Positions 54,626 through 64,000 of a DNA stretch of 64,000 nt are shown here, in pieces. The position numbers were made by a program, and so were the translations under genes. Numbering within the stretch: the first letter of the stretch is position 1; each line of letters starts with the position of its first letter. Source of the stretch: CAJQLB01 sp905479065 (lineage in GTDB: Bacteria; Bacteroidota; Bacteroidia; Flavobacteriales; Flavobacteriaceae); NCBI GenBank assembly GCA_943846735.1, contig OX044364.1, positions 496,001 through 560,000 of the forward strand, given 5' to 3'. The notes under the pieces are model-generated. The model was not told where the DNA came from. It saw only the letters and a program-made list of their open reading frames with translations, and did no database searches.

Positions 54626-56176
54626 TTATTCAGCTGCTCTTCCATGAATTTCAAAGAAGACATCGTCAAAATTTTGTCTGAGATAAGCACGAAGTTTTTT
54701 TCGATAATCATCTTTTAGCCACTCTACGAAATTGAAAGTACTTTTACAGATGCATTTTGTGTATCTATGTATTCTGAAATCAATGTCATCCCCTAATTTC
54801 TTGGCAAGATCGATGGCATCGTATACATCTTCACTATTTTCAATACAGATTCTTGCGTGTTGCTTAATGGAACGTTCTAATACTACTTTTGAGGATTCTC
54901 CGTTTCTTATTGAGTTTACATAGGTCTCGTTGATGTCAAAAAAAACTTCTTTAGAATTTGAGAATTCTAATCTTAAGTTTTCAGGCATTTCGTAACGAAA
55001 ATTACTCTCTAATTCTTCATCACTTAAAATGCCATCTAAATAATAGCTCGGTGATTTAAAAATACGTTGCCAATCTAAATTATCACCCCATGGTCCAAAG
55101 CGATGAAAATTATTTCCTAAATCAATGACCGTAAATTTATTTTTGTTTTGTAAAATTCTAGAACCTCTTCCAATCATCTGATAATAAAGAGTTAGTGATT
55201 TTGTAGCACGATTTAAAATGATCGACTCTACAGTGGGTTCGTCAAATCCTGTGGTCAAAATACTTACAGACGTTAATATGGCATCTGGGGTTTCTTTAAA
55301 CCACTTTAATATAGCAGCTCTTTCTTTTTTTGAATGTGTATTATCTAAATGTGCAATAGGATATCCTGCTGTTCTAAATATGTCATAAACATATAGCGAG
55401 GTGTTAATACCGTTATTAAATATCAGTGTTTTTTTACCTTTTGAGTGTTCTTCATAGGCCCCGACTAGCTTACCTAGCATGTCGTGATCTGTATAAAGGT
55501 CTTCTGAAGATTTTACCGTATAGTCACCATTGGCACCTACAACTAAAGAGGTTAGACCTACATTGTATACAAATGTTTCAGCTCTCGATAAAAAATTATT
55601 TTGAATGAGTGATTCTATGGATTCGCCTACAATTAATTCATCATAATTATCGGTCATTGGAAGTTCAATATTTGAACTAAGAGGCGTAGCTGTGACACCT
55701 AAAATAAAGGATTTATGGAAAAATTTAAAAAGTTTGGTAAATGAGTTGTAGTGTGCTTCATCTATAATCACTAATCCAATATCTGAGATATCTAAAACAT
55801 TGTCTGTTAGTCTATTGTTTAAAGTTTCTACCATTGCAACAAAACAACTATAATCCCTTTGGTCGTCTAATTTAGCCTTGCTATTGATAACCTTGTTTAC
55901 TACACCAAACTCAGTTAACATATTAGACGTTTGCTTGCACAGTTCGATACGATGTGTAAGCACTAAAACACGTGATTTATGATGTTTTAAATATTGTCTT
56001 ACAATTTCAGAAAATATGACTGTTTTACCTCCACCTGTTGGCAATTGATAAAGTAAATGGTAATCGTTTGGAGAGTTTTCAAAGCGTTCAAAAATTTTAT
56101 CTATAGCACCTTTTTGGTAACTGTATAAATTTTTCCCTGTTGTTTTTTCCTCTGTATCTTGAAATTTTATAGGCAT
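54626..56176 (-). CDS. DEAD/DEAH-box helicase, SSL2/XPB type
   Basis: A 516-residue superfamily 2 helicase. The motifs are YQKGAIDKIF (Q-like), LPTGGGKTVIFSEI (I), VIIDEAHYN (II), GVTATP (III), STLLTTGFDEP-like ILTTGFDEP (V) and QMIGRGSR (VI). The C-terminal 110 residues are of unknown fold with several Cys. No nuclease partner is nearby, so it does not look like a restriction system. I start at the ATG at 56176; a TTG further upstream at 56200 overlaps a promoter-like element. Confidence 0.88.
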   Translation of the reverse strand: MPIKFQDTEEKTTGKNLYSYQKGAIDKIFERFENSPNDYHLLYQLPTGGGKTVIFSEIVRQYLKHHKSRVLVLTHRIELCKQTSNMLTEFGVVNKVINSKAKLDDQRDYSCFVAMVETLNNRLTDNVLDISDIGLVIIDEAHYNSFTKLFKFFHKSFILGVTATPLSSNIELPMTDNYDELIVGESIESLIQNNFLSRAETFVYNVGLTSLVVGANGDYTVKSSEDLYTDHDMLGKLVGAYEEHSKGKKTLIFNNGINTSLYVYDIFRTAGYPIAHLDNTHSKKERAAILKWFKETPDAILTSVSILTTGFDEPTVESIILNRATKSLTLYYQMIGRGSRILQNKNKFTVIDLGNNFHRFGPWGDNLDWQRIFKSPSYYLDGILSDEELESNFRYEMPENLRLEFSNSKEVFFDINETYVNSIRNGESSKVVLERSIKQHARICIENSEDVYDAIDLAKKLGDDIDFRIHRYTKCICKSTFNFVEWLKDDYRKKLRAYLRQNFDDVFFEIHGRAAE

Positions 56177-56197
56177 GCGAAATTGAATAACGACATG

Positions 56198-56205
56198 CAA
56201 AAATA
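56198..56205 (-). promoter_or_regulatory. Putative -7 element for the SSL2-type helicase
   Basis: On the minus strand this reads TATTTTTG, an exact TAnnTTTG match 22 bases before the ATG at 56176. It supports that start over the upstream TTG. No -33 TTG was found. Confidence 0.4.
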
Positions 56206-56279
56206 CATCCTTTTGTTAGTTATATAACTTTTTTATGAGATAAATATTAACGAGTTATTTACAATTATAAATTTTTCTA

Positions 56280-57482
56280 TTAATCCATTCTAAATTTTAT
56301 AATAAGCGATGATACTAAGGTCATAAAACCAATAACAATTAAAGACATTTCTACATCGAAAAATGCACTAATGATTATTGTGCAGATAGCACCAAAAGCG
56401 TATCCGGAATCTCTCCAAAATCTGAATATTCCTATTGTTTGTGCTCGTTGAGACGGGTGTGAAAAATCTGAAATAGCTGATAGAAATGTTGGATAGACTA
56501 TCGCTGTTCCAACTCCAATAACAATGGCTGAGACAATAAATCCTGTCATTGTTGTTATAAAGTACATGGCCACCAGTGAAAAAGCTTGCAACATCATGCC
56601 TAAGCTTAGCATTATTTTTTTATTGTAATGATCGGATAATTTTCCAGTTACTAACTGTCCAATACCCCAGACTGCTGGATAAATTGCAACAATGATGGCA
56701 ATGTCTTTCATAGAAAACTGTCTATCTAATAAAATCATTGGTAAAACACCCCAAATCATCCCATCGTTAAGATTGTTTACAAAACCTGCCTGAGTAATTG
56801 ATCCCAAGTTGTTATTGAACCAACTCGTTTCTGTAAAAATATTTTTTAAAGGTTTTACATCACTTGTCTGCTCTTCAAGTTGCACATGATGTCTTGTGTC
56901 TTTAACAAAAAATACACTTAAAATTAGTCCTAAAATTACGAAAAGCACTCCTTGATAAAATGGAAACGGTCTAACCCCGTATTCTGCGGTAATCCATCCT
57001 GTAGAAAAAGCAACTAATGCAATTGAAAAATATCCAAAGGATTCATTTAAACCCATTGCGAGTCCTCGTTGATGTTTGCCTACTAAATCAATTTTCATGA
57101 CCACCGTACTTGACCATGTAAGCCCTTGATTAATTCCCAATAAAACATTTGCAAAAATAATCCAGTTCCAATGTGCTCCATAAATCAATATAAATGGAAT
57201 CGGGATTGCAATTATCCATCCAATTACTAATAATTTTTTACGCCCAATTATATTAGAAAATCTACCAGTAAAATAATTAGTTACAGCTTTTACAAAACCA
57301 AACACAATTATAAAAGTAAGTATGACGGATGGTGCGTAAATTTGAAACTCAACTTCAGCCAATGTTGGTAAAATAGTTCTCTCCAATCCCACCATTCCAC
57401 CAACGAATGCATTAATTAAAAGTAATAATACGAATTGTTGCCAATTCTCTTTTAATCCAAGTTGTGGTTTGCTTAAGGTCAT
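56280..57482 (-). CDS. Major facilitator superfamily transporter
   Basis: A 400-residue protein with about 12 predicted membrane helices. The MFS loop motifs YFTGRFSNIIGRKKLLVIGW (after helix 2) and VTGKLSDHYNKKIMLSLGMML (after helix 8) are clear, which shows the two-halves symmetry. It may be a drug or metabolite exporter; the substrate cannot be read. It is 20 bases downstream of the oligopeptidase gene on the same strand. Confidence 0.9.
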   Translation of the reverse strand: MTLSKPQLGLKENWQQFVLLLLINAFVGGMVGLERTILPTLAEVEFQIYAPSVILTFIIVFGFVKAVTNYFTGRFSNIIGRKKLLVIGWIIAIPIPFILIYGAHWNWIIFANVLLGINQGLTWSSTVVMKIDLVGKHQRGLAMGLNESFGYFSIALVAFSTGWITAEYGVRPFPFYQGVLFVILGLILSVFFVKDTRHHVQLEEQTSDVKPLKNIFTETSWFNNNLGSITQAGFVNNLNDGMIWGVLPMILLDRQFSMKDIAIIVAIYPAVWGIGQLVTGKLSDHYNKKIMLSLGMMLQAFSLVAMYFITTMTGFIVSAIVIGVGTAIVYPTFLSAISDFSHPSQRAQTIGIFRFWRDSGYAFGAICTIIISAFFDVEMSLIVIGFMTLVSSLIIKFRMD

Positions 57483-57502
57483 TACCAGTTATTTCAAAAT
57501 AA

Positions 57503-59671
57503 TTATTCTAAATTTTTAAATTCTAAATCCAATAAAAAAGCATACGTTAAGGCTCTACGCTTATATCTTTCAAACCGACCTGATGCTCCACCATGGCCCG
57601 AATCCATATTACAGTCCATGACTAATAAATTGTTGTCAGTTTTCTTTTCTCTGAGCTTCGCGACCCACTTTGCAGGTTCCCAATATTGAACTTGACTATC
57701 CCAGTATCCCGTTGTCACCAACATGTTTGGATAGTCTTTTGACTCTATATTGTCATAAGGAGAATAAGATTTCATATAATCATAATAATCTTTAATTCTT
57801 GGATCTCCCCATTCATCCCATTCAAAAGTGGTTAAAGGAATGGTTTCATCAAGCATGGTTGATACCACATCGACAAATGGAACTGCAGCGACGACACCAT
57901 TCCATAATTCAGGCTTCATATTCACAACTGCTCCCATGAGTAGGCCTCCGGCACTTCCTCCGTATGCATACAAATGATCTTGATTCGTGTAACCTTTTTC
58001 TATTAAATATTCTGCTGAATCAATAAAATCAGTAAATGTGTTTTTTTTCTTGAGCAATTTTCCATTTTCATACCAAGCTCTTCCCATTTCCTGTCCCCCT
58101 CGAATATGGGCGATAGCATAAACGAAACCACGATCTAATAAACTCAAACGATCTGAACTAAATGATGCTTCAGTACTATTTCCATAGGATCCATAAGCGT
58201 ATAGTAATAGTGGTGTATTTTCATTTATTGGCGTATCTTTTTTGTAAACTAGGGATATTGGAATATTAACGCTATCCCTTGAAAACCCGTATAATCTCTC
58301 CGAAACATAATTATTTGGATCAAAATTTATGTCCATGATTTCCTCACGTTTCAATAGGGTTTGTTCTTTAGTTTTCATGTTGTATTCATAGGTACTATTC
58401 GGAGTAGTCAAGGAGGTGTAATTGTAACGCAAGATATTGGTGTCAAAATCTAAATTTGATGTGGCATAAGCTAAATAAGAAGGGTCATTAAAATTTAATT
58501 TATGACTGTTACCGTCCCATGTCATTATTCGAATTCCTCTTAATCCATTTTCACGTTCTTCAACAACTAAATAATCTTTAAAAATATCAAAATTTTGAAA
58601 ATAGATGTCCTTACGATGAGGTATTACATCAACCCAGTGCTGCATTTCAGTGGATGTCGTAGGAGTTTTTACAAGTCGGAAATTTTTAGCATCGTAATTT
58701 GTTCGAATGTAAAAATGATCACCAAAATGATCAATCGTATATTCTAAATTATCTTTACGGGGTTGTATGACATGCCATTTTCCTTTAGCATTATTCGCAT
58801 CCAATACTCGTGATTCTGTCGATAGTGTTTGTCTGCTATTTATCACTATATAAGCTTTTGATTTGGTTTTACTCAACCAAATATTAAAAGTTTCATCTTT
58901 CTCGTGGTATACCAACACATCCTCTTTTTGGTTTGTTCCAAGTTCATGTCTGTAAATCTTATCAGCTCTTAGAGTTATTGGGTCTTTGGCAGTATAAAAA
59001 ATAGTTTTATTGTCATTTGCCCATACAGCATTTCCACTCGTGTTGCTTAATTCATCCATCAATGTGTTTCCATTAATCAAATTCTTTACATAAATGGTAT
59101 ATCGTCTTCTAGATACCGTGTCAATAGCATAAGTCATCATCGTGTTATCTTTACTCACAGATCGTCTACCAATTCCGTAATATGTAAATCCTTTTGCCAT
59201 TTTAGGACCATTCAAAATAACTTCTTCTTTGTTCTCTTGATTATTTTTTTTTCTACAATAAAGAGCATAATCTTGACCCTCTTCGTATCTCGTGTAGTAA
59301 GAATAACCGTTATCTGTTACTGGGACAGATTGATCATCTTTTTTTATGCGCCCTATCATTTCATTGTACAATTCGTCTTGAACAACATTTGTATGCGCCA
59401 TTGAAGCTTTCAAATAATCGTTTTCATCTTCTAAATAGGCTAAAACATCTTTGGTTTGATCATCTGGGTTTTGAGCATTCTTTTGTTCATCACTTAAACG
59501 CATCCAAAAATAATCATCTATTCTTGTGTCATTGTGAATAGTAATTTCTTTACTTATTTTTTTGGCAACAGGCACGTTATTAGAAGACATACTGCTGTCA
59601 TTCTTTTGTTCAAATTTGCAACTCATATTAATAAATATGAGACCGATTAAAAAAGGTAATTTAGTTTTCAT
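57503..59671 (-). CDS. ptrB: Oligopeptidase B-type S9 peptidase, lipoprotein
   Basis: A 722-residue S9A peptidase. The signal LPFLIGLIFINMSC has lipobox NMSC, with Cys18, so it is predicted to be a lipoprotein. The N-terminal propeller begins after IDDYFWMRLSD. The hydrolase domain has RGGQEMGRAWYENGKLLKKKN, the nucleophile in YGGSAGGLLMGAV, the Asp in the TTGYWDSQVQYWEPAKWVA stretch and the His in DSGHGGASGRFE. This pattern is that of oligopeptidase B, which cuts after Lys or Arg. The MFS gene follows it. Confidence 0.93.
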   Translation of the reverse strand: MKTKLPFLIGLIFINMSCKFEQKNDSSMSSNNVPVAKKISKEITIHNDTRIDDYFWMRLSDEQKNAQNPDDQTKDVLAYLEDENDYLKASMAHTNVVQDELYNEMIGRIKKDDQSVPVTDNGYSYYTRYEEGQDYALYCRKKNNQENKEEVILNGPKMAKGFTYYGIGRRSVSKDNTMMTYAIDTVSRRRYTIYVKNLINGNTLMDELSNTSGNAVWANDNKTIFYTAKDPITLRADKIYRHELGTNQKEDVLVYHEKDETFNIWLSKTKSKAYIVINSRQTLSTESRVLDANNAKGKWHVIQPRKDNLEYTIDHFGDHFYIRTNYDAKNFRLVKTPTTSTEMQHWVDVIPHRKDIYFQNFDIFKDYLVVEERENGLRGIRIMTWDGNSHKLNFNDPSYLAYATSNLDFDTNILRYNYTSLTTPNSTYEYNMKTKEQTLLKREEIMDINFDPNNYVSERLYGFSRDSVNIPISLVYKKDTPINENTPLLLYAYGSYGNSTEASFSSDRLSLLDRGFVYAIAHIRGGQEMGRAWYENGKLLKKKNTFTDFIDSAEYLIEKGYTNQDHLYAYGGSAGGLLMGAVVNMKPELWNGVVAAVPFVDVVSTMLDETIPLTTFEWDEWGDPRIKDYYDYMKSYSPYDNIESKDYPNMLVTTGYWDSQVQYWEPAKWVAKLREKKTDNNLLVMDCNMDSGHGGASGRFERYKRRALTYAFLLDLEFKNLE

Positions 59672-59769
59672 ATGATAGTGTTTATAAAAGTATAAAAATA
59701 CATGATTTTATAGAAATTACCTTACTATTCACATGTGATAAATGCAAATAAATACAATTGTTTTATTTG

Positions 59770-59777
59770 TATCTTTG
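59770..59777 (+). promoter_or_regulatory. Putative -7 element for the M19 dipeptidase
   Basis: TATCTTTG is an exact TAnnTTTG match, 24 bases before the ATG. A nearby TTG (59758-59760) is too close to serve as the -33 site, so support is moderate. Confidence 0.45.
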
Positions 59778-59801
59778 AAGGAACATAATACAACTTAACC
59801 A

Positions 59802-61145
59802 ATGATGAAATTAAACACTAAATTTCAACTTAAATTAACTTTTAAGAAGACATTCTTATTTTATTTATTAACCATAATAGTAGTCTTTTCGTCATGTGAA
59901 AACCAAAAAGATTCTGATATGACTCAAGAACAATTGTTAGCGATGGCTAAAGATATACACAACCGTGTCATTACCTTAGATACACACTGTGATATTGATG
60001 TAAATAATTTTACAGATTCAGTCAATTATACTCAAGATTTAAGATCACAAGTAACCTTGCCTAAAATGAATAAAGGCGGTTTAGATGTAGCTTGGTTCGT
60101 TGTTTACACGGGGCAAGATTCACTTACAGAGACCGGTTATCAAAACGCTTATGACAATGCGATGTCAAAGTTTGATGCTATTAAAAGATTGGTAACTGAG
60201 ATTGCACCCAATGAAATTGAACTAGCTGTAACTTCTGAAGATGTAAAACGAATCCACGCATCAGGGAAAAAGGTTGCGATGATTGGTATTGAAAACGGAT
60301 ATCCAATAGGTTTGGATATTAATAATGTGAAAAAATTTCATGACTTGGGTGGCCGATACATGTCCTTGGCACATAATGGTCACAGTCAGCTAAGTGATAG
60401 TAATACAGGAGAAAAAGATGATGTTTGGTTGCATAACGGTTTAAGTGATTTTGGAAAAAAAGTCATTGCTGAAATGAATAAATGGGGGATCATGATAGAT
60501 ATATCACACCCATCTAAAGAAGCGATTCGCCAAATGATAACTTTGAGTAAAGCACCTGTAATCGCCTCTCATTCTTCGGCAAGAGCATTAAACGACCACA
60601 GTAGAAATTTGGATGATGAGCAACTTTTTTGGATAAAAGATAATGGCGGTGTTGTCCAAACAGTCGCTTTTAAAACATATGTAAACCAAAGGAAACAGAA
60701 CCTTTATAACGATAAAATTTCTGGAATTAGAGATGCAGTTATCGATTCATTAAATATCCGATGGTATTCGTGGCCTGAATTTTCAGAGTTAGACAGCAAC
60801 GCTCAGAATAAATTTTTAAAAAACAGAAATATGGTAATGGCATTGGTAGATGACAAGGTCAAAAGTATGACTGATTTTCCACCTCAAGTTAATGTTTCAG
60901 ATTTCGTGGATCATATTGATTATATGGTGGATAAAATAGGCTTAAAACATGTCGGCATTAGTAGTGATTTTGACGGAGGTGGTGGTGTAGATGGTTGGAA
61001 TGATGCATCAGAAACATTTAACGTAACTCTAGAATTAGTAAAAAGGGGTTACACGGAGTCTGACATTAGTCAATTATGGAGCGGTAATTTATTGAGAGTA
61101 CTAGATGATGTAGAATTAATTGCGAAGAATCTCCAAGCGCAATAG
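59802..61145 (+). CDS. Membrane dipeptidase (peptidase M19), lipoprotein
   Basis: A 447-residue renal-dipeptidase-type metallopeptidase. The lipoprotein signal FLFYLLTIIVVFSSC has lipobox FSSC, with Cys about 32. The binuclear zinc site is marked by TLDTHCDID, SLAHNGHSQLS, ISHPSKEAIRQM and SHSSARALNDHSRN. GISSDFDGGGGVDGW near the C-terminus is also conserved. It is 60-80 residues longer than short bacterial members, with an insertion around 285-330. It probably cleaves dipeptides outside the inner membrane, along with the S9 peptidases nearby. Confidence 0.92.
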   Translation: MMKLNTKFQLKLTFKKTFLFYLLTIIVVFSSCENQKDSDMTQEQLLAMAKDIHNRVITLDTHCDIDVNNFTDSVNYTQDLRSQVTLPKMNKGGLDVAWFVVYTGQDSLTETGYQNAYDNAMSKFDAIKRLVTEIAPNEIELAVTSEDVKRIHASGKKVAMIGIENGYPIGLDINNVKKFHDLGGRYMSLAHNGHSQLSDSNTGEKDDVWLHNGLSDFGKKVIAEMNKWGIMIDISHPSKEAIRQMITLSKAPVIASHSSARALNDHSRNLDDEQLFWIKDNGGVVQTVAFKTYVNQRKQNLYNDKISGIRDAVIDSLNIRWYSWPEFSELDSNAQNKFLKNRNMVMALVDDKVKSMTDFPPQVNVSDFVDHIDYMVDKIGLKHVGISSDFDGGGGVDGWNDASETFNVTLELVKRGYTESDISQLWSGNLLRVLDDVELIAKNLQAQ

Positions 61146-61187
61146 CACATAAGATACAGAGTATCAATGACTGATGTTGTCTTATTT

Positions 61188-63195
61188 TTAATATTTATGG
61201 AGTTCTAATAAAGTCTTTTCAAATCTTTCTTTTGGTAAATATTGTTCTTCCAGTTCCCCTATAAACGGAATGGGAGTTTCCATGCTTGCCACACGCTTTA
61301 CAGGAGCATCTAAATGACTCAAAACATTCTTCCATTATTAAAGCGGAAATGTCTGATGCGATCCCACCAAATAAAGAATCCTCCTGGAGGATGATAGCTT
61401 TACCTGTTTTTACAACGGAACTTATAATGGATTCTCTGTCGAGAGGACATAATGTTCTTAAATCTACAAGGTCTGCCTGAATTTCTGGATGTTTTTTTAA
61501 AACATTCAGTGCCCAATGAACAGCGGCACCATACGTTATAATTGACACATCCTCGCCTGTTTGATGCAAACATGCTTTACCAAAAGGAATGGTATAATAG
61601 TTTGTTGGGACTTCTTGCCTGATACTTCTGTACAAGGCTTTATGTTCAAAAAACAAAACAGGATTTGGATCATTCACAGCCGTATTAAGTAATCCTTTGG
61701 CGTCAATTGGAAAAGCCGGATATACGACTTTTAATCCTGGTGTTTTAGTGAACCAGGCCTCATTCGTTTGGGAGTGAAAAGGTCCGGCAGCAACTCCTGC
61801 ACCACAAGGCATTCTCAGCACGACATCTGCGTTTTGATTCCACCTGTAATGTGATTTAGCCAAATAGTTAACAACAGGATTAAATCCGGAACTTACAAAA
61901 TCAGCAAATTGCATTTCAATTACACTTTTCATACCAGCAATGGATAAACCCATGCCCGCTTCAACGATAGCAGATTCGCAAATTGGTGTGTTACGAACAC
62001 GTTCTTTTCCAAAAGCCTCTACAAAACCCTCTGTGACTTTAAATACGCCTCCATAATCTGCAACATCCTGTCCCATGATAACAAGATCGGAATGTTTACT
62101 CATAGATTGTTTTAAACCCTCTGAAATAGCGTCAACAAATCGAATTTCTTTTGTTTTATCTTTTTCTTTAGATTCTTTGTAAGAATACGTTTTAAAAACA
62201 TCATTTAATTCTTTGGATCTATTAGGGATTATTTTAGGTTCCGCATTTGCTTTTTTTAGAGCACCCGTTATTTCTTTTGTAAACTTTTCTTTGAGTTCAT
62301 TGTCAGATGCTTCATTTAAAATACCTAAATTCATTAAATATGAACGAAAATTTAATACTGGATCTTTTTTAGACCAAGTACTTAGTAATTCTTGAGGGAC
62401 ATATTTTGTGCCGCTTGCTTCCTCATGACCACGCATCCTAAAAGTTTTAAATTCAATTAAAATTGGTCGTGGTTTTTTTCGTACACTAGTAGCTAATTTT
62501 GATACTTTGTCATATACTTCTAGGATATTATTGCCATCTACTATAAAAGATTCAATACCATAACCTTTTCCTCTATCTGCTAAATGTTTACAATTATATT
62601 GTTCATGTGTAGGAGTTGATAAACCATAGCCATTGTTTTCGATACAAAAAATAACAGGTAGTTTCCATACTGAAGCGACATTTAATGCCTCATGAAAATC
62701 ACCTTCACTTGTTCCCCCCTCACCCGTAAAAACTGCCGTAACTGTATTTTTGTTTTTAAGCAAACTAGCCAATGCAATGCCATCTGCTACTCCTAATTGT
62801 GGTCCTAAATGAGATATCATTCCGACAATATTAAATTCTTGAGATCCAAAATGAAAGGAACGATCTCGACCGTTTGTAAAACCGGGTAATTTGCCTTGCC
62901 ACTGGCAAAACAATCGAAATAACGGAATGTCTCTAGTGGTAAATACACCTAAATTTCTGTGCATGGGAAGTATATATTCTTCCTTGTTTAGAGCCATTGT
63001 GACACCTACAGAGATCGCTTCCTGACCGATACCAGAAAACCATTTGGAAATTTTTCCTTGACGTAAAAGAATGAGCATTTTTTCCTCAATCATTCGAGGT
63101 TTACACATGTTCTTGTAAAGTGTCAATAATGTGGAATTATCAAGGTTCTTTTTATGGTATGAAATTGTTAAATCAGTATTGGTTGCGATGCCCAT
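61188..63195 (-). CDS. Fused 2-oxoacid dehydrogenase E1 (alpha-beta), with a frameshift near the 3' end
   Basis: A thiamine diphosphate-dependent E1 in which alpha and beta chains are fused, as in branched-chain or other 2-oxoacid dehydrogenases of Bacteroidota. The alpha half (about 1-330) has ISKWFSGIGQEAISVG, GEGGTSEGDFHEAL and ENNGYGLSTP (the TPP site). The beta half (about 345-670) has ICESAIVEAGMGLSIAG and VLRMPCGAGVAAGPFHSQ. The unshifted frame stops at 61219 with a nonsense tail (SFRCSCKACGKHGN). The adjacent frame continues DAPVKRVASMETPIPFIGEL to a TAA at 61188, which is the expected end. One extra base in AAA at 61312-61314 explains this. It may be a sequencing error or a real mutation. 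The ATG at 63195 is preferred over 63225. Confidence 0.85.
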
Positions 63196-63213
63196 TAGAT
63201 AAATTTGTATATT

Positions 63214-63242
63214 CAAAAATAGCAAAATTTAGTCATAGTCAA
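63214..63242 (-). promoter_or_regulatory. Promoter of the fused E1 gene
   Basis: On the minus strand TTG (63242-63240) and TATTTTTG (63221-63214) are separated by 18 bases, an exact match to the Bacteroidota promoter pattern. The -7 box ends 18 bases before the chosen ATG at 63195 and overlaps no coding sequence if that start is right. Confidence 0.6.
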
Positions 63243-63295
63243 ATTACTTTTAGAGGTTTATAATTTTACCAAAGACATTTCGATTCAATTTTCGT

Positions 63296-63303
63296 TATAT
63301 TTG
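63296..63303 (+). promoter_or_regulatory. Putative -7 element for the 2OG-Fe(II) oxygenase-like gene
   Basis: TATATTTG matches TAnnTTTG exactly, 19 bases before the ATG at 63323. It stands back to back with the E1 promoter. No good -33 TTG is seen. Confidence 0.45.
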
Positions 63304-63322
63304 TTTTACTACATAAACAAAA

Positions 63323-64000
63323 ATGAATACAATGAATAAAATTCCGAGTGTTGACCTGAGAGATTTTTTGTCTGATGACAAGGCCATTAAAAACCAATTT
63401 ATCAGTGATATTGGGAAAGCTTATGAGGAGATTGGCTTTGTTGCTCTAAAAGGACATTTTCTAAATGATGAATTAATCGATCAACTTTATCAACAAATCA
63501 AATCTTTTTTTTCTTTACCAATTGGGACGAAACAGAAATATGAAGTTCATGGAATCGGTGGACAAAGAGGTTATGTTTCTTTTGGAAAAGAAAGTGCAAA
63601 AGGACGAAAAGAGGGTGATTTGAAAGAATTTTGGCATTTTGGGCAGTACGTGGATGATGATGACAAACTGGCACAGGAATATCCAAAAAATGTAATTGTC
63701 GGTGAACTACCAGATTTTAATACAGTTGGAAAAGACACATATGAAATGTTGGAAAAAACTGCAAAATATGTTCTTAGGGCGTTGGCACTACATCTCGATT
63801 TAGAAGAAACCTATTTTGATGAATTTATTTTTAAAGGTAATAGCATTTTAAGACCAATTCATTATCCTCCTATTTTAAATGAACCTAATGATGCTGTAAG
63901 AGCTGCTGCTCACGGTGATATCAATTTAATTACCTTATTAATGGGAGCTCAAGGAAGAGGGTTGCAAGTGCAAAATAATGATGGAGAGTGGTTGGACGCT
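63323..64000 (+). CDS. Isopenicillin-N-synthase-like 2-oxoglutarate/Fe(II) oxygenase, 5' part only
   Basis: The first 226 codons of a gene that runs off the window, with no stop seen. The N-terminal DIOX_N-like region has IPSVDLRDFL and AYEEIGFVALKGHF. The region around 75-105 has GGQRGYVSFGKESAKG and KEFWHFGQYV. The iron ligands H-x-D are visible in AAAHGDINLITLLMG (about 209-211); the distal His should lie beyond the edge. Bacterial members are often called isopenicillin N synthase family oxygenases, but the true substrate is seldom known. A second ATG lies three codons inside. Confidence 0.87.
   Translation, partial: MNTMNKIPSVDLRDFLSDDKAIKNQFISDIGKAYEEIGFVALKGHFLNDELIDQLYQQIKSFFSLPIGTKQKYEVHGIGGQRGYVSFGKESAKGRKEGDLKEFWHFGQYVDDDDKLAQEYPKNVIVGELPDFNTVGKDTYEMLEKTAKYVLRALALHLDLEETYFDEFIFKGNSILRPIHYPPILNEPNDAVRAAAHGDINLITLLMGAQGRGLQVQNNDGEWLDA

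Noticed and set aside
54626..56176. SSL2-type helicase as part of a restriction or anti-phage defence system
   Set aside because: There is no methylase, nuclease or other defence gene next to it; the neighbours are a peptidase and an MFS transporter.
1..64000. tRNA, rRNA, CRISPR arrays, insertion sequences, prophage or att sites
   Set aside because: I looked for cloverleaf-like sequences, regular direct repeats with spacers, transposase or integrase motifs and found none.

Overview
The window is about 64 kb of AT-rich chromosome from a member of the Bacteroidota, most likely a marine member of the Flavobacteriaceae. The evidence is a secreted protein with a Por-type (type IX) C-terminal sorting domain; repeated TAnnTTTG promoter elements and few Shine-Dalgarno sequences; an lpxA-efp-lpxD-sucD gene order; a HisB HAD domain without the zinc cysteines; and many secreted or lipoprotein S9, M19 and CocE-type hydrolases. 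Genes are packed closely. I see no rRNA, tRNA, CRISPR array, insertion sequence or prophage.

Region 1 (1-7016, plus strand) is a housekeeping block: the 3' end of lpxA, efp, an LpxD-type acyltransferase with a TTG start, an NTF2-like protein, sucD, fabG, a membrane-anchored VWA-like protein and an SPFH/prohibitin protein. Region 2 (7045-14227) is a complete histidine operon, hisG-D-C-B-H-A-F-IE. It is preceded by a promoter, an 18-codon leader peptide with a HHHHYH run, and a perfect 13-bp terminator hairpin with a U-rich tail. A competing antiterminator pairing can be drawn, so the leader looks like a ribosome-mediated attenuator. A TruA-like pseudouridine synthase and a DUF2461 protein follow, probably on the same transcript.

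Region 3 (15752-29969) is mixed: a large BNR/sortilin-like secreted protein, an LolA-fold protein, bifunctional FtcD with a thioesterase, an MscS channel, a secreted vanadium-haloperoxidase-type enzyme with a full active-site set, NhaC coupled to a Cys/Met-metabolism PLP enzyme, and a small secreted PepSY-like protein. Region 4 (30139-36401) is a light-response island. Six tightly overlapping genes (DUF2452, TIGR03643-type, a photolyase-like protein with its FAD domain first, a cryptochrome/photolyase, a 44-residue DUF2256 zinc ribbon, and a PhrB-like photolyase lacking its Fe-S ligands) face two DoxX-type membrane proteins and a CIA30 protein.

Region 5 (36555-46457) holds a cold-shock protein and a DEAD-box helicase, an M23/LysM peptidase, an EamA transporter, a second BNR/sortilin-like protein and a beta-lactamase-fold lipoprotein. 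Region 6 (45696-61145) is rich in peptide- and ester-hydrolysing enzymes: two SDRs and a cupin, three S9 peptidases, a CocE/NonD hydrolase, an M19 dipeptidase, an SSL2-type helicase and an MFS transporter. Region 7 (61188-64000) has a fused alpha/beta 2-oxoacid dehydrogenase E1 gene with a single-base frameshift near its 3' end, and the start of an isopenicillin-N-synthase-like oxygenase that runs off the window.

The most notable signals are the his attenuator, the photolyase operon with its domain-swapped and cluster-less members, and the E1 frameshift. Function assignments come from reading motifs by eye; no database search was run.
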